DNA of 15,387 bases from Bacteroides_F sp964482605 (GCA_964482605.1 CAYZYS010000048.1:1-15387), one strand, 5' to 3'. Counted from the stretch's first letter, positions 5,579 to 12,763 are shown. The notes: generated from the letters alone by a model not told the origin. Translations and numbers: made by a program.

Positions 5579-5924
5579 GGTTCTTTCGCTGCTGGGGCTG
5601 GCAAAGCGGGCAGGAAGGCTTGGCTGTGGTGAGTTCTCGGTGGAACGTGGCGTGAAGCGTGGCGAGGCAGGGGTCGTGATTGTGGCTGAGGATGCTTCAT
5701 TTAACACTCATAAAAAGTTTATCAACATGTGTACATTCTATCAGGTGCCTTGCTATCTGTATGGAACCAAGGAAGGACTTGGACATGCGCTTGGGAAGGA
5801 CATTCAGGCGTCAGTTGCCGTGCTGGATGATGGATTTGCAGATGCTGTGGTGAAATTAATGAACCAGGCAGGTGTGATGCCCAGGGTTTCGGATAATGTA
5901 AATGATGACGTTGATGGAATGTAG
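5562..5924 (+). CDS. YlxQ, L7Ae/L30e-fold RNA-binding protein
   Basis: A 120-residue protein with an L7Ae/L30e-like start: VLSLLGLAKRAGRLGCGEFSVERGVKRGEAGVVIVAEDAS, then NTHKKFINMC, YQVPCYLYGTKEGLGHALGK and SVAVLDDGFADAVVKL. The fold typically binds kink-turn RNA; the precise target of YlxQ proteins is not settled. The final 16 residues or so are polar and acidic (RVSDNVNDDVDGM). ATG at 5562 is preceded by GGAAGGAG (5547-5554) within the end of rnpM, and the genes overlap by 17 nt. Position between rnpM and infB is the conserved one. Confidence 0.9.
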   Translation: MVEKDKVLSLLGLAKRAGRLGCGEFSVERGVKRGEAGVVIVAEDASFNTHKKFINMCTFYQVPCYLYGTKEGLGHALGKDIQASVAVLDDGFADAVVKLMNQAGVMPRVSDNVNDDVDGM

Positions 5925-5942
5925 GGAAGGTGATTATTGTAT

Positions 5943-8858
5943 ATGAGAATTTATGAATTTGCCAAAGAGATTAATGTCCAGAACAATGACATACTGGACG
6001 TTTTGAAGAAAATTGACGCGGATAAGAAGTACACTGCATCCAGCGGGATAAAGGATGAGGACATCCCAAGGATTAAGAAGGGTCTTGCACAGGCTGGGAA
6101 GTATTCTGATGGCGCTGCATCCGGTTCTGCCAATAAGCAGCAGGAGCAGGCGGCAGCAAAGCCGGCACAGCAGGCAGCCAATCAGGAAGCCCGTCCGTCA
6201 AGGGATGCTGCAAGGGATAATGACAGGCAGGGTCAGGGTGGTGCGCAGCCACAGGGCAATGCTGGTCAGGCAAGGCAGGCACAGAACAACGGACAGGGTC
6301 AGGATGGCAGAAAGCCGCATATAACGCAGGTGTTCAATCCGCAGAACAGTGAGAGGAACCGTGACAACCGTGGNNNNNNNNNNNNNNNNNNNNNNNNNNN
6401 NNNNNNNNNNNNNNNNNNNNNNNNNNNNNNNNNNNNNNNNNNNNNNNNNNNNNNNNNNNNNNNNNNNNNNNNNAGGGAGGCTTTAACGGAAACGGAGGAA
6501 ACCGCGACAACCGNNNNNNNNNNNNNNNNNNNNNNNNNNNNNNNNNNNNNNNNNNNNNNNNNNNNNNNNNNNNNNNNNNNNNNNNNNNNNNNNNNNNNNN
6601 NNNNNNNNNNNNNCCAGGGAGGCTTCAACGGAGGAAACCGCGACAACCGCCAGGGAGGCTTCAACGGAGGAAACCGCGACAACCGCCAGGGAGGCTTCAA
6701 CGGAAATGGCGGGAACCGCGACAACCGTCAGGGAGGCTTCAACGGAGGAAACCGCGACAACCGCCAGGGAGGCTTTAACGGAGGGAACCGCGATAACCGC
6801 CAGGGAGGTTTCGGAGGAAACCGTGGCAATGGACAGGGCGGCTTCGGAGGAAACCGCGGCAACGGACAGGGCGGCTTCGGAGGAAACCGTGGCAATGGAC
6901 AGGGCAGTTTTGGCGGCAGAAGGGATGACTTCAGACGTGACGGCGGCTCTGAGAAGTTTGATTTTGAGCAGAAGGACAGCCGCAGGGCTGACAACCGCAG
7001 GAATGACTATGACCACAAGGAGCAGAAGGACAGCGAATCAAGGGAGAACCAGAAGTTTGCAAACCAGAAGAAGAATGTGGTTAAGCAGCATGAGAAGGAG
7101 GAGGTCATCAAGAACCTTGTCCTTCCTGACAAGATAACCATCAAGGAGCTTGCGGACAAGATGAAGGTACAGCCTTCGGTGGTTGTCAAGAAGCTTTTCC
7201 TGCAGGGCAAGGTTGTTACCATCAACGAGGAAGTTGATTATGACACGGCTGAGGAGATTGCACTTGAGTTCAACTGCCTCTGCGAGCATGAGAAGAAGGT
7301 GGATTTGATTGCCGAGCTTCTCAAGGAAGAGGAAGAGGATGAAAGCACAATGGTTACAAGACCGCCTGTTGTGTGCGTAATGGGTCATGTTGACCACGGT
7401 AAGACATCCCTTCTGGACGCAATCCGTTCAACCAATGTGACATCAAAGGAGTCAGGCGGAATCACGCAGAAGATTGGTGCCTATACGGTTGAGATTAACG
7501 GACAGAAGATTACATTCCTCGATACACCGGGACATGAGGCGTTCACAGCAATGCGCATGAGGGGTGCCCAGTCCACGGACATTGCAATACTCGTTGTTGC
7601 CGCTGATGATGGCGTGATGCCGCAGACGATTGAGGCAATCAACCACGCAAAGGCTGCGGGGATTGACATCATCGTTGCAATCAATAAGATAGATAAGCCT
7701 AATGCCAACATTGACAGGGTTAAGCAGGAGCTCACGGAGTATGAGCTGGTTGCGGAGGATTGGGGCGGCAGCACAATATTCTGTCCTGTTTCGGCACATA
7801 CTAAGGAGGGCATAGACAACCTTCTTGAAATGATTCTGCTTGACGCTGAGGTGCTTGAGCTCAAGGCAAACCCTAAGCGCAAGGCAAGGGGACTTGTGAT
7901 TGAGGCACTGCTTGACAAGGGCAGGGGTCCGGTTGCCAACATCCTTGTGCAGAAGGGTACGCTAAGGGTAGGTGACACCGTGGCTGCAGGCTCATGCTAT
8001 GGTAAAATCAGGGCAATGACGGATGACAAGGGCAACCGTGTCAAGGAGGCAGGCCCTTCAACGCCTGTTGAGGTGCTTGGCCTCAATGATGTTCCAAATG
8101 CAGGCGAGATACTTGTGGCAACTGAGAATGACAAGGAAGCCAGGAACTTTGCTGATACATTTATCAGGGCAGGACGTGAGAAGCTCCTCGACGATACAAA
8201 GTCACGCATGTCCCTGGATGACCTGTTCAGCCAGATTCAGGCGGGCAATGTTAAGGAGCTTAACATAATTGTCAAGGCTGACGTACAGGGCTCTGTCGAG
8301 GCAGTGAAGTCAAGTCTTCTCAAGCTGTCAAATGATGAGGTTGTGGTAAAGATAATCCACGGTGGTGTCGGCAACATCAATGAATCAGATGTCAGCCTTG
8401 CCTCGGCATCCAATGCCATCATCATCGGCTTCAACGTAAAGCCTGACAATCAGGCGCAGGCGGTTGCAGACCATGAGAAGGTTGACATAAGGCTTTACAA
8501 GGTCATCTACAATGCGATTGAGGATGTGGAGGCTGCCCTCAAGGGTATGCTTGAGCCAAAGTATGAGGAGAAGGTGACAGGACACATTGTTGTGCGCCAG
8601 CTCTACAAGGCTTCAGCCATCGGCGTGATTGCAGGCTCATACGTGACAGACGGATATGTGACGAAAAATGCATCAGTGAGGCTTTCACGCGGTGATGAGG
8701 TTCTTTATGATGGGCCGCTTGCATCCCTTAAGCGCTTCAAGGATGATGTGAAGGAAGTAAAGGAAGGCTATGAGTGCGGCATCGTACTGGAGAAGTTCAA
8801 CAACATCCAGGAGGATGACGTGATGGAGGCCTATGAGATGGTGGAGGTGCCGCGCTAG
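5943..8858 (+). CDS. infB: translation initiation factor IF-2 with Gly/Asn/Arg repeat linker (contains two assembly gaps)
   Basis: IF-2, the GTPase that brings initiator tRNA to the 30S subunit. It has an N-terminal IF2_N helical motif (MRIYEFAKEINVQNNDILDVLKKI), then an Ala/Gln-rich linker, a Gly/Asn/Arg repeat array, and a charged Asp/Arg/Lys segment. A second IF2_N module follows (nominal residues about 391-455, LPDKITIKELADKMKVQ). The G domain shows G1 GHVDHGKT (481-488), G2 GGIT (505-508), G3 DTPGH (527-531), G4 NKID (581-584) and G5 SAHT (617). Domains II, III and IV run to the C-terminus. ATG at 5943 (AAGGTG 10 nt upstream) is preferred over TTG at 5937. Two 100-N runs lie in the repeat; residue numbers after them are nominal. 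At nominal spacing the 40 bases between the runs read REALTETEETATT, which is an artefact; the real frame there is GGFNGNGGNRDNR. Confidence 0.96.
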   Translation: MRIYEFAKEINVQNNDILDVLKKIDADKKYTASSGIKDEDIPRIKKGLAQAGKYSDGAASGSANKQQEQAAAKPAQQAANQEARPSRDAARDNDRQGQGGAQPQGNAGQARQAQNNGQGQDGRKPHITQVFNPQNSERNRDNRXXXXXXXXXXXXXXXXXXXXXXXXXXXXXXXXXXREALTETEETATTXXXXXXXXXXXXXXXXXXXXXXXXXXXXXXXXXXQGGFNGGNRDNRQGGFNGGNRDNRQGGFNGNGGNRDNRQGGFNGGNRDNRQGGFNGGNRDNRQGGFGGNRGNGQGGFGGNRGNGQGGFGGNRGNGQGSFGGRRDDFRRDGGSEKFDFEQKDSRRADNRRNDYDHKEQKDSESRENQKFANQKKNVVKQHEKEEVIKNLVLPDKITIKELADKMKVQPSVVVKKLFLQGKVVTINEEVDYDTAEEIALEFNCLCEHEKKVDLIAELLKEEEEDESTMVTRPPVVCVMGHVDHGKTSLLDAIRSTNVTSKESGGITQKIGAYTVEINGQKITFLDTPGHEAFTAMRMRGAQSTDIAILVVAADDGVMPQTIEAINHAKAAGIDIIVAINKIDKPNANIDRVKQELTEYELVAEDWGGSTIFCPVSAHTKEGIDNLLEMILLDAEVLELKANPKRKARGLVIEALLDKGRGPVANILVQKGTLRVGDTVAAGSCYGKIRAMTDDKGNRVKEAGPSTPVEVLGLNDVPNAGEILVATENDKEARNFADTFIRAGREKLLDDTKSRMSLDDLFSQIQAGNVKELNIIVKADVQGSVEAVKSSLLKLSNDEVVVKIIHGGVGNINESDVSLASASNAIIIGFNVKPDNQAQAVADHEKVDIRLYKVIYNAIEDVEAALKGMLEPKYEEKVTGHIVVRQLYKASAIGVIAGSYVTDGYVTKNASVRLSRGDEVLYDGPLASLKRFKDDVKEVKEGYECGIVLEKFNNIQEDDVMEAYEMVEVPR
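6374..6473. other. assembly gap, exactly 100 N
   Basis: Run of exactly 100 N inside the infB repeat region, preceded by codons for ERNRDNRG. Exactly 100 is the conventional placeholder for a gap of unknown size. From the repeat frame on both sides the true length should be 2 modulo 3, while 100 is 1 modulo 3. Confidence 0.95.
6474..6932 (+). repeat. in-frame tandem repeat array in infB (36/42/33-nt units)
   Basis: An isolated 42-nt unit lacking one base at each end sits between the gaps (6474-6513). After the second gap come 36-nt units encoding QGGFNGGNRDNR (6615-6650, 6651-6686, 6729-6764, 6765-6800), one 42-nt unit encoding QGGFNGNGGNRDNR (6687-6728), three 33-nt units encoding QGGFGGNRGNG (6801-6899) and a degenerate end unit QGSFGGRRDDF (6900-6932). 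Units are nearly identical at DNA level, consistent with recent expansion and with the assembly breaks. The encoded segment is low-complexity, positively charged and probably disordered. Confidence 0.95.
6514..6613. other. assembly gap, exactly 100 N
   Basis: Second run of exactly 100 N. The repeat frame on both flanks requires a true length divisible by 3. The two errors cancel, so the frame is restored by chance after the second gap. Confidence 0.95.
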
Positions 8859-8871
8859 TTTCTGCGGCACC
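8846..8871 (+). repeat. hairpin spanning the infB stop codon
   Basis: GGTGCCGC (8846-8853) and GCGGCACC (8864-8871) form a perfect 8-bp GC-rich stem; the 10-nt loop contains the TAG stop. No T-run follows, so it is unlikely to terminate. It could affect ribosome release or coupling to rbfA, or be a processing site. Confidence 0.6.
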
Positions 8872-8897
8872 ACGGAATATGGGATAGTGTGGTAATT

Positions 8898-9269
8898 ATG
8901 CGTAAAAATAGTATCAAAAATACCCGTATTAACGGGGAGGTCCAAAGGGAGCTGAGCAATATAATCCGCAACGGGATTAAGGACCCAAGAATCAGCCCGA
9001 TGACCTCGGTTGTAACGGTGGAGGTTGCCCCTGACTTAAAGACCTGCAAGGCGTACATCAGCGTCCTTGGGGATGAGAAGGAGCAGCAGGACACAATGGC
9101 GGGACTTAAGAGTGCGGAAGGGTTTGTTAGGCGTGAGCTTGCCCATACCGTCAACCTAAGGAACACACCGGAGATTAGGTTCATTCTTGACCAGTCCATT
9201 GAGTACGGTGTGCGTATGTCAAAGCTGATAGATGAGGTTACTGCGGAGCTTCCGAAGGAAGATTTGTGA
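8898..9269 (+). CDS. rbfA: 30S ribosome-binding factor RbfA
   Basis: A 123-residue protein with the RbfA pattern: RINGEVQRELSNIIRNGIKDPRI, then SVVTVEVAPDLKTCKAYISVLG, FVRRELAHTVNLRNTPEIRFILDQSIEYGVRMSKLIDEV. RbfA is a KH-fold factor that binds the 30S neck near helix 1 and helix 45 of 16S rRNA during late maturation and cold adaptation. ATG at 8898 is taken because the conserved RKNSIKNTRINGEVQREL follows directly; an in-frame GTG at 8889 is an alternative. The ribosome binding site is weak (GGGAT/GTGG region), so translation may depend on the infB terminator region. Position after infB is typical. Confidence 0.95.
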   Translation: MRKNSIKNTRINGEVQRELSNIIRNGIKDPRISPMTSVVTVEVAPDLKTCKAYISVLGDEKEQQDTMAGLKSAEGFVRRELAHTVNLRNTPEIRFILDQSIEYGVRMSKLIDEVTAELPKEDL

Positions 9270-9323
9270 TGCCGTCCGCAGTGAAGTGTGGTTTTGCCTT
9301 TGTATGGATTGGGATAGAGGATT

Positions 9324-10274
9324 ATGTTGAAAATCAAAGATATTCTTGACGGAGTTAAAAGTGTCGGAATAACAGGACATGTGCGTCCTGACGGGGATTG
9401 TGTCGGGGCGTGCCTGGGACTGTACAATTACATCGTGGACAACCTGCCACAGGTAAGTGTGAAGGTATTCCTTGAGAAGCCGGGGGAGGAGTTTGGATTT
9501 ATCAGGGGGATTGACAAGGTGTGCAGCGAATCCACGGATGAGCGGTTTGACGTGTTCTTCGTGCTGGACTGCTCAAATGCGGACAGGTTTGAGCCTTTCC
9601 GCAGGCTGTTTGACAACGCCGCAAGGAGGGTGTGCATTGACCACCACCTGAGCAATGACCTGGCTGTTGATGAGGCGCTTGTGGTTCCTGATGCAAGCTC
9701 GACATGTGAGGTTCTTTACGGCATGCTGGAGGATGATGCGATTGGCAGGGAGACTGCCGAATGCATTTACACGGGGATTGTCCATGACACCGGTGTGTTT
9801 AAATATGGGTGTACTTCCCCGGTGACAATGAACATTGCCGGAAGGATGATGGACAAGGGAATCAGCTATACGGAAATAATTGACAACAGCTTTTACCGCA
9901 AGAGCTACGTCCAGAACCAGATTCTTGGAAGGGCACTCCTTGAGAGCATATTGTTTTATGATGGAAAATGCATTTTCTCCGCTGTAAGCAGGAAGGAAAT
10001 GGAATTTTACGGAATTGACGGCAAAGGTCTTGGCGGCATAATAGAGCAGCTTCGGCTTACGGAAGGGGTCGAGGTTGCGATATTCATGTATGAAATAGGT
10101 GTCAGTGAGTACAAGGTAAGCCTGCGCTCAAAGAATTACGTGGATGTGTGCCAGATTGCCACCTATTTTGGGGGCGGGGGACATGCCAGGGCGGCGGGCT
10201 GCACAATGCAGGGAACCGTGCATGACATAATCAATAATCTGGGGGCAAGGCTTGAGCTTCAGATGGGAAAGTAA
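9324..10274 (+). CDS. nrnA: DHH phosphoesterase NrnA (oligoribonuclease / pAp phosphatase family)
   Basis: A 316-residue DHH/DHHA1 protein. Motif I GHVRPDGDCVG gives H19, D23 and D25; motif II D82 in LDCSNADRF; motif III DHH at 106-108; motif IV D155 in GIVHDTGVF. These are the Mn-binding residues. The DHHA1 domain ends with GGGGHARAAGC (283-293). NrnA proteins degrade short RNA oligonucleotides (nanoRNA) and dephosphorylate 3'-phosphoadenosine 5'-phosphate in the cytoplasm, completing mRNA turnover where Orn is absent. ATG at 9324 has AGAGGA upstream. The slot between rbfA and truB is common in Clostridia. RecJ and GdpP are other DHH families, but the size and lack of extra domains favour NrnA. 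Confidence 0.92.
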   Translation: MLKIKDILDGVKSVGITGHVRPDGDCVGACLGLYNYIVDNLPQVSVKVFLEKPGEEFGFIRGIDKVCSESTDERFDVFFVLDCSNADRFEPFRRLFDNAARRVCIDHHLSNDLAVDEALVVPDASSTCEVLYGMLEDDAIGRETAECIYTGIVHDTGVFKYGCTSPVTMNIAGRMMDKGISYTEIIDNSFYRKSYVQNQILGRALLESILFYDGKCIFSAVSRKEMEFYGIDGKGLGGIIEQLRLTEGVEVAIFMYEIGVSEYKVSLRSKNYVDVCQIATYFGGGGHARAAGCTMQGTVHDIINNLGARLELQMGK

Positions 10275-10295
10275 AAAAATTATCTATGGTGACGT

Positions 10296-11225
10296 ATGAT
10301 TAATGGAGTCATTAACATTTACAAGGAAAAGGGCTTTACATCACATGACGTGGTGGCAAAGCTCAGGGGAATCCTGAACCAGAAAAGGATTGGACATACG
10401 GGTACGCTTGACCCTGATGCAGAGGGGGTGCTTCCGATATGCCTTGGAAAGGCGACGGGCGTGTGCGGGATGCTGACGGATCAGGACAAGGCATATGAGG
10501 CAGTGATGCTGCTTGGAACCACAACTGACACACAGGATGTAACCGGTACGGTCATAAGGAAGGAAAAGCCGGAGGAAGAGCTTGACAGGATACTTGCCGT
10601 GATTCAGGGCTTTGTGGGCGAACAGTCACAGATTCCGCCCATGTATTCCGCCGTCAGGCACAACGGCAAGAGGCTGTATGAGCTTGCAAGGCAGGGTGTT
10701 GAGGTTGAAAGGGCGCCAAGGAGCATTAATGTCCGTTCCATCAGGGTTCATGAATATGATGAAGAAATGCATACGGTGAGGATGACTATTACATGCTCTA
10801 AAGGTACATATATTAGGACATTGTGCAATGACATGGGTGAAAGGCTTGGATGTGGTGCCTGCATGGCAGCGCTTAAGAGAATCAGGGTGGGCAGCCTTGG
10901 GCTTGACACAGCAATCACCCTTGGGCAGGCGGCGGCAAGAAATCTGCTTGGGACGCTTGATGGCTGCATAATTCCTGTGGATTCGCTGTTTGGAAGCTAT
11001 GCGGGCGTTACCGTGGCACCTGTGCTGGATGTGGCGCTCCACAATGGCAACCCCGTCCCGATGGAGGCGGAGGCGCTGTGTGTGCAGGGGGATGCGCAGA
11101 TATCCGATGGTGACAGCCTGAGGGTATATGATTCGAAAAATGCGTTTGTGGGGATATACAGGTGTGATAATTACCTGTTGCGCCCCGTGAAGATGTTTTA
11201 TGATGCGGATGGGGAAAATGCTTGA
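10296..11225 (+). CDS. truB: tRNA pseudouridine(55) synthase TruB
   Basis: A 309-residue TruB. The N-terminal catalytic domain has GVINIYKEKGFTSHDVVAKLR and the hallmark RIGHTGTLDPDAEGVLP, with catalytic Asp at 39. Further family blocks are KAYEAVMLLGTTTDTQDVTG, QIPPMYSAVRHNGKRLYELAR and ITCSKGTYIRTLCNDMGERLGCGA. The C-terminal part (from about 250) looks like a PUA-type extension, with YDSKNAFVGIYRCDNYLLRPVKMF. It isomerises U55 in the T-loop of most elongator tRNAs and also acts as an RNA chaperone. ATG at 10296 follows the nrnA stop by 21 nt with a weak GGTGA ribosome binding site; ribF starts 18 nt after its stop. Confidence 0.97.
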   Translation: MINGVINIYKEKGFTSHDVVAKLRGILNQKRIGHTGTLDPDAEGVLPICLGKATGVCGMLTDQDKAYEAVMLLGTTTDTQDVTGTVIRKEKPEEELDRILAVIQGFVGEQSQIPPMYSAVRHNGKRLYELARQGVEVERAPRSINVRSIRVHEYDEEMHTVRMTITCSKGTYIRTLCNDMGERLGCGACMAALKRIRVGSLGLDTAITLGQAAARNLLGTLDGCIIPVDSLFGSYAGVTVAPVLDVALHNGNPVPMEAEALCVQGDAQISDGDSLRVYDSKNAFVGIYRCDNYLLRPVKMFYDADGENA

Positions 11226-11243
11226 TGCGGGGGTGATGCCTGG

Positions 11244-12161
11244 ATGCAATACATTCATAGTGACGATTTCAGGGTTGAACAGCGTACCGTGGTGACCCTT
11301 GGCAAATTTGACGGGGTGCATCGGGGACACCAGAGGCTTTTGGAGATTGTGAAGGATGAGTCCGGAAAGAGAAATGCAGGTGCGGTAGTATTTACCTTTG
11401 ACCATTTCCCGCCAAGCATATTTCCGGTGAACCAGAAGTACATAATGACCAACCTTGAGAGGAAAAACACAATCAGGGAATTTCAGCCGGAATATCTCAT
11501 TGAATACCCGTTCACAAGGGAATTCATGAATACGGAGCCGGAGGATTTTGTGAGGGATGTGCTGGTTGGGCGGCTTAATGTCTCATGCGTCGTGGTGGGG
11601 ACTGACTTTACCTTTGGGCGTGAGAGGCGTGGGACACCGCAGGTGCTTGAGGAGCTTGGTGGCACATACGGCTTTGACACAATCATTGTTGAGAAGGAAC
11701 GCTACGAGGACAGGGACATAAGCAGCACATACATACGCGAGGAGCTTTGCGTGGGGCATATGGAGACCGTGAACATGCTCATGGGAAGGCCGTACAGCGT
11801 CAACGGGATAGTTGCAGGCGGCAACCAGCTTGGGCGGAGCATGGGGCTTCCGACAATCAACATTTATCCACCGATTGACAAGCTTCTTCCGCCAAACGGG
11901 GTCTATGCCTCGGTGACGCACGTGGGTGGGGACATGATACGCGGTGTCACAAATGTGGGCGTGAAGCCAACGGTGTCTGACACTGGGGAAGTGAGCGTTG
12001 AAACCTTTTTGTTTGATTTTGACGGTGAGCTTTACGGCAAAAAGGCAAGCGTGGATTTGAGGCATTTCCAGAGGCCTGAGACAAGGTTTGAGAGCCAGGA
12101 GCTTTTGAGGAAGCAGATAATGAGCGACGTTGAATTTGCAAGGGAGCTGTTTTTGTTGTAA
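11244..12161 (+). CDS. ribF: bifunctional riboflavin kinase / FAD synthetase RibF
   Basis: A 305-residue RibF. The N-terminal FAD synthetase domain shows VVTLGKFDGVHRGHQRLL (HxGH at 26-29), FTFDHFPPSIF, VVVGTDFTFGRERRGT and SSTYIREEL. The C-terminal riboflavin kinase domain starts GRPYSVNGIVAGGNQLGRSMGLPTINIYPP and continues NGVYASV, GVTNVGVKPTV and VETFLFDFDGELYG. It converts riboflavin to FMN and then FAD in the cytoplasm. ATG at 11244 has GGGGGTGA about 7 nt upstream. The kinase motif reads GLPTINI where many relatives have GFPTANI, a mild variation. It ends the main operon; its TAA at 12159-12161 is followed at once by the rpsO promoter. Placement beside truB and rpsO is conserved in Firmicutes. 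Confidence 0.97.
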   Translation: MQYIHSDDFRVEQRTVVTLGKFDGVHRGHQRLLEIVKDESGKRNAGAVVFTFDHFPPSIFPVNQKYIMTNLERKNTIREFQPEYLIEYPFTREFMNTEPEDFVRDVLVGRLNVSCVVVGTDFTFGRERRGTPQVLEELGGTYGFDTIIVEKERYEDRDISSTYIREELCVGHMETVNMLMGRPYSVNGIVAGGNQLGRSMGLPTINIYPPIDKLLPPNGVYASVTHVGGDMIRGVTNVGVKPTVSDTGEVSVETFLFDFDGELYGKKASVDLRHFQRPETRFESQELLRKQIMSDVEFARELFLL

Positions 12162-12168
12162 AAATCAC

Positions 12169-12197
12169 TTGAAATACCGCAACTACTGTGATAAACT
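12169..12197 (+). promoter_or_regulatory. promoter of rpsO
   Basis: TTGAAA (12169-12174), a 17-nt spacer and TAAACT (12192-12197) with an extended TGn at 12189-12191. It starts 8 nt after the ribF stop. Predicted start near 12204 gives a leader of about 95 nt, long enough for regulatory structure. Confidence 0.75.
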
Positions 12198-12203
12198 GAC
12201 AAG

Positions 12204-12298
12204 GTATGTTGTGTAACCGACATTCGGGTTTTGGATACTCCAACCGAACCTTGATGTCAGGCGTTATCATTAATATTTATTTTAAGGAGGGAATCATC
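12204..12298 (+). promoter_or_regulatory. structured rpsO leader, candidate S15 autoregulatory RNA
   Basis: GACAT/ATGTC (12219-12223 with 12254-12258), TCGG/CCGA (12224-12227 with 12244-12247) and TTGGA/TCCAA (12231-12235 with 12239-12243) stack into one arm, with a 3-nt bulge (GTT) on the left and a 6-nt bulge (ACCTTG) on the right. CTCC (12238-12241) could instead pair with the GGAG of the Shine-Dalgarno (12284-12290), offering a switch. S15 in several bacteria represses its own mRNA through unrelated leader folds; that this one binds S15 is inference. Confidence 0.5.
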
Positions 12299-12565
12299 AT
12301 GATTTCAAAGGAAAAGAAGACAGAGCTTATCGCAGCTTATGGAAGGACACCGCAGGACACCGGTTCACCGGAGGTTCAGGTTGCCATCCTCACAGAGAGA
12401 ATCAATGAACTGACAGAACACCTTAAGGTCAATCCTAAGGATCACCACTCAAGAAGGGGACTTCTTAAGATGGTTGGTAAGAGAAGAGGCTTGCTTGAGT
12501 ACCTCAAGAAGGATAATATTGAAGCTTACCGTACTTTGATTGAGCGTCTGGGTCTTAGAAAGTAA
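12299..12565 (+). CDS. rpsO: 30S ribosomal protein S15
   Basis: An 88-residue S15. Family blocks: ISKEKKTELIAAYGRTPQDTGSPEVQVAILTERI, then LTEHLKVNPKDHHSRRGLL and KMVGKRRGLLEYLKKDN, ending in YRTLIERLGLRK. The HHSRR/GKRR region contacts the 16S rRNA three-way junction (helices 20-22). S15 is a primary binder of the 16S central domain. ATG at 12299 has a full AAGGAGG 8 nt upstream, the strongest ribosome binding site in the window. Its Arg codons lean to AGA and CGT, unlike the AGG-rich neighbours, as expected of a very highly expressed gene. It is bounded by its own promoter and terminator. Confidence 0.98.
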   Translation: MISKEKKTELIAAYGRTPQDTGSPEVQVAILTERINELTEHLKVNPKDHHSRRGLLKMVGKRRGLLEYLKKDNIEAYRTLIERLGLRK

Positions 12566-12579
12566 TTATTCATTCAATG

Positions 12580-12615
12580 GAGGCGGGAATTTATTTTCCG
12601 CCTCTTATGTTTTTT
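12580..12615 (+). terminator. intrinsic terminator after rpsO
   Basis: GAGGCGGGAA (12580-12589) pairs with TTTCCGCCTC (12595-12604; one G-U) to give a 10-bp stem with a 5-nt loop, followed by TTATGTTTTTT. It would end most rpsO transcripts; some read-through into pnp is possible. Confidence 0.85.
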
Positions 12616-12763
12616 AGCGGCTTAATTAATATTCAGGTTGTCAGGCAGGAGATAACACCGAGACCACTGAAATGCCCACTTGGGACAAGCGGTTGTTTCA
12701 GTTGTTTCGGAGATTCTGCCTACAATAATAAATGTGGCACTTGCCACGGATTGGAGAAAATTT
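12616..12763 (+). promoter_or_regulatory. pnp leader region
   Basis: A stretch of 148 nt without a gene. ACTGAAA/TTTCAGT (12666-12672 with 12696-12702) and GTGGC-ACTT-GCCAC (12734-12747) are inverted repeats; the second ends 5 nt before the ribosome binding site. GTTGTTTC occurs twice, 9 nt apart (12692-12709). Promoter candidates are weak: TTATGT (12605-12610) with TAATAT (12627-12632) at 16-nt spacing, or TTGTTT (12702-12707) with TAATAA (12726-12731) at 18. A pnp promoter is likely, but I cannot place it securely. Confidence 0.35.

Noticed and set aside
5937..5942. TTG start for infB two codons upstream
   Set aside because: The spacing from AAGGTG is only 4 nt; ATG at 5943 fits better and matches the IF2_N start.
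6614..6932. Regular 36-nt direct repeats that could suggest a CRISPR array
   Set aside because: The repeats are contiguous with no spacers, stay in frame with infB and encode QGGFNGGNRDNR; there are no cas genes.
6483..7137. Long open frames in other frames and on the minus strand across the infB repeat
   Set aside because: A stop-free repeat unit keeps all frames open. The products are low-complexity (for example VAVSSVEASL repeats) and partly run through N-gaps.
12206..12298. Upstream extension of the rpsO frame
   Set aside because: It covers the structured leader; ATG at 12299 has a full AAGGAGG and matches the S15 N-terminus.
12680..12763. 28-residue upstream extension of pnp
   Set aside because: No PNPase similarity; ATG at 12764 has a good ribosome binding site and starts the conserved sequence.
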